64,000 nt of DNA, taken from NCBI GenBank assembly GCA_018823745.1, contig JAHJHR010000016.1, forward strand, positions 1 to 64,000. The letters are read 5' to 3'. A program made the position numbers and the translations under genes. Positions 32,375-39,767 of the stretch are shown here, one piece after another. The stretch's first letter is position 1, and the number at the start of each line of letters is the position of its first letter. Source of the DNA: Alphaproteobacteria bacterium (GTDB lineage: Bacteria; Pseudomonadota; Alphaproteobacteria; Oceanibaculales; Oceanibaculaceae). Below the pieces are notes generated by a model. The model saw nothing but the letters and a program-made list of their open reading frames with translations, was not told where the DNA came from and ran no database searches.

Positions 32375-33255
32375 TGCCGCGCCTCGTCGTCACCGGAGCC
32401 GGCGGTCAGGTCGGCACGGAGCTGGTGCGCCTGACGCCGCCGCAGGGCTGGGAGATAGCGGGCTTCACCCGTGCCGAGGCTGATATTGCCGACCCCACCG
32501 CCATCGCCCGGCTGGTCGAGGGCGCGGATGTCCTGGTGAACGCCGCCGCCTATACAGCCGTCGACAAGGCGGAGGAGGAGCGCGAGGCCGCCTACCGCGT
32601 CAATGCCACCGCCCCCGGCCTGCTCGCCGAGAGCTGCGCGGCGCGCGGCATCCCGCTGATCCATATCTCCACCGATTATGTGTTCGATGGAAGCAAGACC
32701 GGCGCCTATCTGCCGGACGATCCGGTTGCCCCGCTGGGCGTCTATGGCGCCAGCAAGGAGGAAGGCGAGCGGCTGGTTCGTGCCGCCCTGCCGCAGCACA
32801 TCATCCTGCGCACCAGCTGGGTTTATGCCGCGCATGGCAGGAATTTCGTGAAGACCATGCTGCGCCTGGGTGCGGAGCGCGACAGTTTGCGTGTCGTCGC
32901 CGACCAGCACGGCGCGCCGACCGCCGCCGGCGACATCGCCGCTGCCATCCTGGCCATCGCGGAAAAGCTGCTGGCCGGCTCCACCGCCTATGGCACCTAC
33001 CACTACAGCGCCGCCGGCCTAACCACCTGGCACGGTCTGGCCGAGGCGATCTTCGAGCTGTCCGAGCCCTATCTGGGCAAACACCCCAGTGTCGAGCCGA
33101 TCCCGACCAGCGCCTACCCCACCCCGGCCCGCCGCCCGGTGAATTCCGCCCTGGACTGCAGCAACACAATGGCCACATTCGCCCCGCCCCGCCGCGACTG
33201 GAGCGCGGCGCTGGCAGACGTGCTGGCGGAGATTCGAGCCACTGCCAATCTTTGA
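32374..33255 (+). CDS. rfbD: dTDP-4-dehydrorhamnose reductase
   Basis: VTGAGGQVGTELVR, VNAAAYTAVDKAEEEREAAYRVNA, ISTDYVFDGSKTGAY, YGASKEEGE. Confidence 0.97.
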   Translation: MPRLVVTGAGGQVGTELVRLTPPQGWEIAGFTRAEADIADPTAIARLVEGADVLVNAAAYTAVDKAEEEREAAYRVNATAPGLLAESCAARGIPLIHISTDYVFDGSKTGAYLPDDPVAPLGVYGASKEEGERLVRAALPQHIILRTSWVYAAHGRNFVKTMLRLGAERDSLRVVADQHGAPTAAGDIAAAILAIAEKLLAGSTAYGTYHYSAAGLTTWHGLAEAIFELSEPYLGKHPSVEPIPTSAYPTPARRPVNSALDCSNTMATFAPPRRDWSAALADVLAEIRATANL

Positions 33256-33280
33256 CAAAGCCTGATGCCCCGCTCATTCT
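33252..33280 (+). promoter_or_regulatory. Putative internal promoter for parDE(-rfbA)
   Basis: TTGACA (33252-33257) overlapping the rfbD stop codon, 17-nt spacer, CATTCT (33275-33280). Confidence 0.35.
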
Positions 33281-33304
33281 TCCATCGGAAACCAGGAGGA
33301 TGCC

Positions 33305-33553
33305 ATGCATGTATCCCTGACGCCGAAGCTGGAAGAGCTGGTGCGCGAGAAGGTCGAGAGCGGCCTGTACAACAATGCCAGCGAGGTTGTCCGCGAGGCG
33401 CTGCGCCTGATGCAGGAGCATGATTCACTGCGCCGGCTGAAACTGGCTCGCCTGCAAGAGGCGCTGGGCGAGGGCGAAGCGGATCTCGCCGCCGGCCGAT
33501 ATGCCGATCTGCCGGACGATGATTCGCTGGATGCATTTCTCGCCAAGCTATGA
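33305..33553 (+). CDS. parD: Type II toxin-antitoxin antitoxin, ParD family
   Basis: MHVSLTPKLEELVREKVESGLYNNASEVVREALRLMQEHD: canonical ParD RHH; 4-nt overlap with downstream ParE-like gene. Confidence 0.93.
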   Translation: MHVSLTPKLEELVREKVESGLYNNASEVVREALRLMQEHDSLRRLKLARLQEALGEGEADLAAGRYADLPDDDSLDAFLAKL

Positions 33554-33867
33554 GAACTCTCCGCCTTTCGCAGGCGGCCGCGCGTGATCTGGCGGCGATT
33601 GCCCGCTATACCGAGCAGCGCTGGGGAATACCGGCTAAACAGCGCTATATGAAACTGCTGCGCGACCGGCTCGCGGCGCTGCGCCGGGCGCCGGATCTTG
33701 GTGCAGCGCGCGAAGAAATCCGGCCGGGTTGCCGGGCACTGGCGACGGGCCGGCATGTTATCTTCTACCGCGCATCGGTGGATGAAGTGGCTATCATCCG
33801 CATCCTGCATTACGCCATGGACATGCATAAGAACATTACGTCAGCGGAGGATACGAGTACGTCATGA
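33550..33867 (+). CDS. parE: Type II toxin-antitoxin toxin, RelE/ParE family
   Basis: [48 protein letters not shown]; follows parD. Confidence 0.93.
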   Translation: MRTLRLSQAAARDLAAIARYTEQRWGIPAKQRYMKLLRDRLAALRRAPDLGAAREEIRPGCRALATGRHVIFYRASVDEVAIIRILHYAMDMHKNITSAEDTSTS

Positions 33868-34730
33868 AGGGCATTATTCTGGCCGGCGGGTCCGGCACGC
33901 GGCTGTATCCGCTGACCCAGGTCGTCTCCAAGCAGCTGCTGCCGGTCTATGACAAGCCGATGATTTATTACCCGCTGTCGGTGCTGATGCTGGCCGGCAT
34001 CCGCGACATCCTGATCATCACCACGCCGCAGGACCAGCCGATCTTCCGCGCGCTGCTGGGCGACGGCACGCAATGGGGGCTGGCGATTTCCTATGTCGTG
34101 CAGCCCTCGCCCGACGGGCTGGCGCAGGCCTTCATCCTGGGCGAGGATTTCATCGGCGGCGATTCCTGCGCGCTGGTGCTGGGCGACAACATCTTCTACG
34201 GCGACGGGCTGACCGAGCGGCTGCAGCGGGCAGCCTCGCGCCAGGCCGGCGCCACCGTCTTCGCCTATCTGGTCAGCGATCCGGAACGCTATGGCGTGGT
34301 CGAGTTCGACCGCGACAACAAGGCGCTCAGCATCGAGGAAAAGCCGAAGCAGCCGCGCTCGCGCTGGGCGGTGACGGGCCTGTATTTCTACGATAATGAC
34401 GTGGTCCAGATCGCCAAATCGATCAAGCCATCGGCGCGCGGCGAGCTGGAAATCACCGATGTGAACCGCGCTTATCTGGAACGCGGCGATCTGAATGTCG
34501 AGCAGATGGGCCGGGGCTTCGCCTGGCTCGACACCGGCACCCATGATTCCCTCATCCAGGCTGGCGAGTTCGTCCGCACGGTGGAGGCCCGCCAGAGCCT
34601 GAAAATCGCCTGCCCGGAGGAAATCGCCTACCGCCTCGGCTTCATCGACGCTGCCCAGCTAGAAGCGCTCGCCAAGCCGCTGGCCAAAAGCGGCTATGGC
34701 GAATATCTGCTGCGAATACTGTCGGAGTAA
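33864..34730 (+). CDS. rfbA: Glucose-1-phosphate thymidylyltransferase
   Basis: [81 protein letters not shown]. Confidence 0.98.
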   Translation: MKGIILAGGSGTRLYPLTQVVSKQLLPVYDKPMIYYPLSVLMLAGIRDILIITTPQDQPIFRALLGDGTQWGLAISYVVQPSPDGLAQAFILGEDFIGGDSCALVLGDNIFYGDGLTERLQRAASRQAGATVFAYLVSDPERYGVVEFDRDNKALSIEEKPKQPRSRWAVTGLYFYDNDVVQIAKSIKPSARGELEITDVNRAYLERGDLNVEQMGRGFAWLDTGTHDSLIQAGEFVRTVEARQSLKIACPEEIAYRLGFIDAAQLEALAKPLAKSGYGEYLLRILSE

Positions 34731-35033
34731 TCAGCGCGCGAAGATTTCCGGCAGATCCCGCGCGCCGTGAAGGACACGCAGGATCAAAGCGGGTTGCCGG
34801 TCAGCATCATAGACCAGCACATAGGGATAGCCGGTCAGGATCAGGAACCGGATCGGCGGACTGGCCAAAGCCGGGCGTTCGATGCCGAGATGGGGATGCC
34901 TGCCGATCCGCAACGCCGCTTCCTTGAGGCTGTCGCGCAATCCCAGGGCGGCGGCCTTGTTGTCCCTGGCAATCCACGAGACAGCCTCCAGCAGATCGCG
35001 ACGTGCCCTCGGCGACAACACCGCAGGCGGCAT
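34731..35033 (-). CDS. parE: Type II toxin-antitoxin toxin, RelE/ParE family
   Basis: LSPRARRDLLEAVSWIARDNKAAALGLRDSLKEAALRIGRHPHLG, RVLHGARDLPEIF; follows parD on minus strand. Confidence 0.92.
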   Translation of the reverse strand: MPPAVLSPRARRDLLEAVSWIARDNKAAALGLRDSLKEAALRIGRHPHLGIERPALASPPIRFLILTGYPYVLVYDADRQPALILRVLHGARDLPEIFAR

Positions 35034-35281
35034 CAGCGCGCCTTCCCGATAATCTCATCCAGTTCGGAGAGAACCTCGTCGAGCTGGTGCACACCCTGGC
35101 TATCCGCCTCGTCGCGCGCCTCGGCCAGCATGGCCTCGAACCCCTCGCGCCGGCGCTCCGCATCCTGCATCAATCGCAAGGCATGCCGAACGACCTCACT
35201 GACGCTGTTATAGCGCCCGGTTTCCAGGCATTCCCGCGCAAACCTCTCCAATTCGGGCGTCAGGCTTACATTGGTACTCAT
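35033..35281 (-). CDS. parD: Type II toxin-antitoxin antitoxin, ParD family
   Basis: MSTNVSLTPELERFARECLETGRYNSVSEVVRHALRLMQDAERR; ATG at 35281. Confidence 0.92.
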   Translation of the reverse strand: MSTNVSLTPELERFARECLETGRYNSVSEVVRHALRLMQDAERRREGFEAMLAEARDEADSQGVHQLDEVLSELDEIIGKAR

Positions 35282-35302
35282 CGCACCCTCATGGCAAAGA
35301 TT

Positions 35303-35319
35303 GACATAACCAATATGTC
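35303..35319. promoter_or_regulatory. Putative ParD operator
   Basis: Perfect inverted repeat GACATA-ACCAA-TATGTC 22 bp upstream of the minus-strand parD start. Confidence 0.5.
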
Positions 35320-35384
35320 CCTCCTCCCCTCCCGATGCAAATAAGGTTGACGCTCCCGCCCGGCGCCCCGACATCAGTCACACC

Positions 35385-36386
35385 ATGATGATGCGCATTC
35401 CTCTCGCGGCCGGTCTGGCCGTCAGCCTGCTCTCCCTGGCCGTACCGGTCTGGGCACAGGATTTCACCGCCCGGCTGCCGATTGGCTGCACCCCCGGCAC
35501 GGATTGCTGGGCCTTCCAGCTTCCCGATGTCGACCCCGGCCCTGACCGCCAGGATTACGCCTGCGGCAAGCTGGCCTATGACGGACATGACGGCACCGAT
35601 ATCGGCCTCGCCAGCCTGGCGGAGATCGAACGCGGCGTGCCGGTCTTCGCTGCCGCGCCCGGCACTGTGAAGGGTGTGCGCGACGGCATGCAGGATGCGC
35701 TGGTCTCCGAGATTGGCAAGGACGCCGTGAAGGACCGCGAATGCGGCAATGGCGTCGTCATCGAGCATGAGGGCGGCTGGCAGACGCAATATTGCCATTT
35801 GCGCAAAGGCTCCATCGCCGTGCGCTCCGGACAGAAGATCGAGGCGGGGGCCAGGCTTGGTGAGGTCGGCCTGTCCGGCTCGACCGATTTTGCGCATCTG
35901 GAATTCATTGTCCGCAAGGATGGCAAGACGGTCGATCCGTTCCGCGGGCTGGAGGGCGGGCCTGACTGCGGGCCGGGCACAAAACCGATCTGGGATGCTG
36001 CCGCCCGGCAGGCGCTGGCCTATGGTCCCGCCCCCCATCACATCGGCGTCGCCCCGCGCGCGCCGACATATGACGAGATCCTGAAAGGCCAGTTTCCCGC
36101 CGACACCCTGCCCGGCAGCGCCGAAGCACTGGTGCTCTGGGCGGAGTTCAACGGCCTTGCCCCCGGCGATGTGCTGCATCTGACCCTGACCGGCCCGGAC
36201 GGCAAGGTCATGGCCAGCAAGGATCTGCCGATGGACGCCGCCAAGGTCCGCCAGTTCTTCTTCATCGGCAAGAAGCGCACGGCGGAATGGCAGAAGGGCG
36301 AGTACACCGGTCTCGCCTCCGTCGAGCGCAAGGACGGCTTGGGTGCGGGCAAGCGGGAGATGCGCTACAGCTTCACGGTGGAATAG
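35385..36386 (+). CDS. Secreted M23 family metallopeptidase
   Basis: Signal peptide plus LysM-less M23 core: YDGHDGTDIGLAS, GNGVVIEHEGGWQTQYCHLRKGSIAV, DFAHLEFIVRKDGKTVDP. Confidence 0.9.
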   Translation: MMMRIPLAAGLAVSLLSLAVPVWAQDFTARLPIGCTPGTDCWAFQLPDVDPGPDRQDYACGKLAYDGHDGTDIGLASLAEIERGVPVFAAAPGTVKGVRDGMQDALVSEIGKDAVKDRECGNGVVIEHEGGWQTQYCHLRKGSIAVRSGQKIEAGARLGEVGLSGSTDFAHLEFIVRKDGKTVDPFRGLEGGPDCGPGTKPIWDAAARQALAYGPAPHHIGVAPRAPTYDEILKGQFPADTLPGSAEALVLWAEFNGLAPGDVLHLTLTGPDGKVMASKDLPMDAAKVRQFFFIGKKRTAEWQKGEYTGLASVERKDGLGAGKREMRYSFTVE

Positions 36387-36522
36387 GTATCACCCCACCA
36401 CCGGTCACCCCCACTTCGATATTGCGTCGCAGCGGGCGAAGTGCATACTCCCGGCGCTTTCAGGCTGGCCCGGAATGGTCTAGGGTCCGGCCTTTCGAAT
36501 ATTGCCCGCGTTGGAAGACACC

Positions 36523-38295
36523 ATGCATCGCTATCGTACCCATACCTGTGCCCAGCTTCGCGCCGAGAATGTCGGCGATACCATCCGCCTGTCCGGCTGG
36601 GTGCACCGCAAGCGCGATCATGGCCAGCTGGTCTTCGTCGATCTGCGCGACCATTACGGCATCACGCAATGCGTCATCGACACCGATTCGCCGGTCTTCC
36701 AGGCGGTCGAGACGGTGCGCCCGGAAAGCGTGGTGATCGTCACCGGCCGCGTCGTGAAGCGTGCTGCAGAGACGATCAACTCCAAGCTGCCGACCGGCGA
36801 CATCGAGGTGCGTGTCGACAGCTTCGTCGTCGAATCCGCTGCCGATGTGCTGCCGCTGCAGGTTGCCGGTGACGAGGATGCCGGCGAGGAAACCCGCCTG
36901 CGCTATCGCTTCCTCGATCTGCGCCGCGAGCGTATCCATCAGAACATCCTGCTGCGCTCACGCGTCATCGCCTCGATCCGCAACCGCATGGTCGAGTCCG
37001 GTTTTACCGAATTCCAGACGCCGATCCTGACCGCCTCCTCGCCGGAGGGTGCCCGCGACTTCCTGGTGCCGAGCCGCCTGCATCCGGGCAAGTTCTATGC
37101 CCTGCCGCAGGCTCCGCAGCAGTTCAAGCAGCTGATCATGATGTCGGGCTTCGACCGCTATTTCCAGATCGCGCCCTGCTTCCGCGACGAGGACAGCCGC
37201 GCCGACCGCAGCCCCGGCGAATTCTACCAGCTCGATTTGGAGATGAGCTTCGTCGAGCAGGAAGACGTCTTCGCCGCCGTCGAGCCGGTGCTGGCTGGCG
37301 TGTTCCGCGAATTCTCCGACTGGACCGTGCCGGATGTCTTCCCGCGCATCCCCTATGCCGAATCGCTGCTGAAATACGGCAGCGACAAGCCGGATCTGCG
37401 CAACCCGCTGATCATCAGCGATGTCACCGACATCTTCGCCGACACTGATTTCGCGGTGTTCCGCAAGAACATCGAGAAGGGCGCCGTCGTCCGCGCCATC
37501 CCCGGCCCCGGCTGCGGCAGCCGAGCGGTCTGCGACCGCATGAACAGCTGGGCCCAGGGCATGGGCGCGCCGGGCATGGGCTACATCATGCTGGCCGAGT
37601 GCGAGGGCCGCGGCCCGATCGCCAAGTTCCTGTCGCCGGAAAAACTGGCTGACCTGAAGCAGCGTACCGGCATGGGCGATGGCGATGCCGTGTTCTTCGC
37701 CTGCGACAAGCCGCTGAAGGCGGCGCAGCTGGCCGGCCAGGCCCGCACCAAGCTGGGCACCGATCTCGATTTGCTGGAAAAGAACGTGTTCCGGCTGTGC
37801 TGGATCGTCGATTTCCCGATGTTCGAGCTGGACGAGCAGACCGGCAAGATCGAGTTCTCGCACAACCCCTTCTCCATGCCGCAGGGTGGCAAGGAGGCGC
37901 TGGAGACCATGGACCCGCTCGATATCCTTGCCTACCAGTATGACGTGGTCTGTAACGGCGTAGAGCTGTCCAGCGGCGCGATCCGGAACCATCTGCCGGA
38001 CATCATGAAGAAGGCGTTCGAGATCGCCGGCTATTCCGAGGCGGTGGTGGAAGCGAAGTTCCCCGCCTTGTGGAATGCCTTCCATTACGGCGCCCCGCCG
38101 CATGGTGGCATCGCGCCGGGCATCGACCGCATCGTCATGCTGCTGGCGAATGAGCCGAATATCCGCGAGGTCATCCTGTTCCCGATGAACCAGAAGGCGG
38201 AAGATCTGCTGATGGGCGCGCCGAACGAGGTGACGCCGGAACAGCTGCGCGAACTGCATATCCGCCCGGCACTGCCGCCGGAAAAGAAAAGCTGA
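36523..38295 (+). CDS. aspS: Aspartyl-tRNA synthetase (Asp/Asx)
   Basis: [95 protein letters not shown]. Confidence 0.98.
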   Translation: MHRYRTHTCAQLRAENVGDTIRLSGWVHRKRDHGQLVFVDLRDHYGITQCVIDTDSPVFQAVETVRPESVVIVTGRVVKRAAETINSKLPTGDIEVRVDSFVVESAADVLPLQVAGDEDAGEETRLRYRFLDLRRERIHQNILLRSRVIASIRNRMVESGFTEFQTPILTASSPEGARDFLVPSRLHPGKFYALPQAPQQFKQLIMMSGFDRYFQIAPCFRDEDSRADRSPGEFYQLDLEMSFVEQEDVFAAVEPVLAGVFREFSDWTVPDVFPRIPYAESLLKYGSDKPDLRNPLIISDVTDIFADTDFAVFRKNIEKGAVVRAIPGPGCGSRAVCDRMNSWAQGMGAPGMGYIMLAECEGRGPIAKFLSPEKLADLKQRTGMGDGDAVFFACDKPLKAAQLAGQARTKLGTDLDLLEKNVFRLCWIVDFPMFELDEQTGKIEFSHNPFSMPQGGKEALETMDPLDILAYQYDVVCNGVELSSGAIRNHLPDIMKKAFEIAGYSEAVVEAKFPALWNAFHYGAPPHGGIAPGIDRIVMLLANEPNIREVILFPMNQKAEDLLMGAPNEVTPEQLRELHIRPALPPEKKS

Positions 38296-38301
38296 GGATT
38301 C

Positions 38302-38730
38302 ATGGCGGGGGATCGCCCGGGATATGAGCTGGAGGCGCAGATCGGGCATCTGCTGCGCCGGGCTCACCAGCGGGCGACCTCCCTCTTCCTCGCCTCGATG
38401 CAGGAACACCAGCTGACCCCCACGCAATGGGCGGCACTGGTGAAGCTGCATGAACAGGGCGCGCTGTCACAGAATCATCTCGGCCGGCTGACCGCGATGG
38501 ACCCGGCAACCATCCAAGGCGTGATCCGCCGTCTTGTGACCCGCGACCTGATCTGCCGCGCCGAAGACCTGAACGACCGCCGCCGTGCCGTGCTGCGCCT
38601 GACCGAAGCGGGCACGGCCCTGGTCGACCAGCTCTTCGCCACCGCCGCCGGCATCAGCCGCGAAACCCTCTCGCCGCTCTCCCCCAGCGAACAGGCTGTT
38701 TTCCTGAAGCTGCTGCAGCGACTGGCCTAA
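38302..38730 (+). CDS. MarR family transcriptional regulator
   Basis: LTPTQWAALVKLHEQGALSQNHLGRLTAMDPATIQGVIRRLVTRDLICRAEDLNDRRRAVLRLTEAG. Confidence 0.95.
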   Translation: MAGDRPGYELEAQIGHLLRRAHQRATSLFLASMQEHQLTPTQWAALVKLHEQGALSQNHLGRLTAMDPATIQGVIRRLVTRDLICRAEDLNDRRRAVLRLTEAGTALVDQLFATAAGISRETLSPLSPSEQAVFLKLLQRLA

Positions 38731-38781
38731 GCCCCCCCCTCCAGCATCCCTCTTGACGGCGAAGCGCTGACTCCATCAGTA

Positions 38782-38807
38782 TATTCGAAACCATACGTAC
38801 ACGAATA
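38782..38807. promoter_or_regulatory. Putative operator upstream of the Mo-hydroxylase operon
   Basis: Inverted repeat TATTCG-N14-CGAATA between marR-like gene and FAD subunit gene; lies downstream of TTGACG (38753-38758). Confidence 0.5.
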
Positions 38808-38810
38808 AAT

Positions 38811-38915
38811 CGTGACGTCGGAATAACCGACCGGGAGCAACCCGGCGGCGACAGGGAAGTCAGCTTCCTGGCAGCGAGCCCACCTTGTTTTCCAAGGTGG
38901 CCAGCCACGGGGGAG
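38811..38915 (+). ncRNA. Candidate structured 5' leader (possible riboswitch or regulatory RNA)
   Basis: Consecutive stem-loops: GTCGG-AATAA-CCGAC (38817-38831), CCGGG-AGCAA-CCCGG (38831-38845, shares one base), CAGG(G)AAG-TCAG-CTTCCTG (38852-38870), CCACCTTG-TTTTC-CAAGGTGG (38880-38900), then RBS GGGGGAG before GTG 38922; CGTG 38811-38814 can pair with CACG 38906-38909. Confidence 0.4.
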
Positions 38916-38921
38916 AAGTAG

Positions 38922-39767
38922 GTGAGCGACGGTCGGTATCTGCGCCCGGAGCGGCTTGACGAGGCTGTATACGCGCTGCAAGGCGGTGGCTGGACCCTGC
39001 TGGCTGGCGGCACGGATTATTTTCCCGGCCGCGTGATCGACCAGTCGTCCTGTGACATTCTCGATCTCACCGCCCTGCCCGGCCTGCGCGGCATTGCCGA
39101 CCAGGGCGATCATCTGCGCATCGGCGCACTGACCAGCTGGACCGACATTATCGAGGCGCCCTTGCCGCCCTGTTTCGACGGGCTGAAACTGGCGGCGCGC
39201 GAAGTCGGCGGCATGCAGATCCAGAATCGCGGCACCATCGCCGGCAATCTCTGCAATGCCTCGCCGGCGGCCGATGGCGTGCCGCCCCTGCTGACGCTGG
39301 ATGCCTCGGTCGAACTCTCATCCGCCGAGGGGGTACGCGTCCTGTCGCTCTCCGAATTCATCCTCGGCAATCGACGGACGGCGCGCCGGCCGGACGAGCT
39401 GATGACCGCCATCCTGGTGCCGAAACCCGCTTATCCGGCGCGCGCCACTTTCCTTAAGCTGGGTGCGCGGCGCTATCTGGTCATCTCCATCGTCATGGTG
39501 GCCGGCGTGCTGGAAGTCACGGATGGCCTTGTCAGTGCCGCCCGGATCGCCGTCGGTGCGTGCTCCGCCGTGGCGCAGCGACTGCCCCTGCTGGAAGCCG
39601 CGCTGATCGGTCAGAAGGCTGATGCGGCTCTAGCGGAGCGGGTGACAGCCGCACATCTGGCCGGGCTGGCGCCAATCGACGATATCCGCGCCGATGCAGA
39701 GTATCGCCTTGACGCGGCATTGGTCCTGACCCGGCGCTGCCTGGCCCTTCTGGGAAATCCCGCATGA
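38922..39767 (+). CDS. FAD-binding subunit of xanthine dehydrogenase-family molybdenum hydroxylase
   Basis: GWTLLAGGTDYFPG, ALPGLRGIADQGDHLRIGALTSWTDI, QIQNRGTIAGNLCNASPAADGVPPLLTLDA; GTG start. Confidence 0.94.
   Translation: MSDGRYLRPERLDEAVYALQGGGWTLLAGGTDYFPGRVIDQSSCDILDLTALPGLRGIADQGDHLRIGALTSWTDIIEAPLPPCFDGLKLAAREVGGMQIQNRGTIAGNLCNASPAADGVPPLLTLDASVELSSAEGVRVLSLSEFILGNRRTARRPDELMTAILVPKPAYPARATFLKLGARRYLVISIVMVAGVLEVTDGLVSAARIAVGACSAVAQRLPLLEAALIGQKADAALAERVTAAHLAGLAPIDDIRADAEYRLDAALVLTRRCLALLGNPA

Noticed and set aside
36958-38451. 497-aa minus-strand ORF opposite aspS
   Set aside because: aspS is unambiguous on the plus strand; antisense ORF has no family signature.
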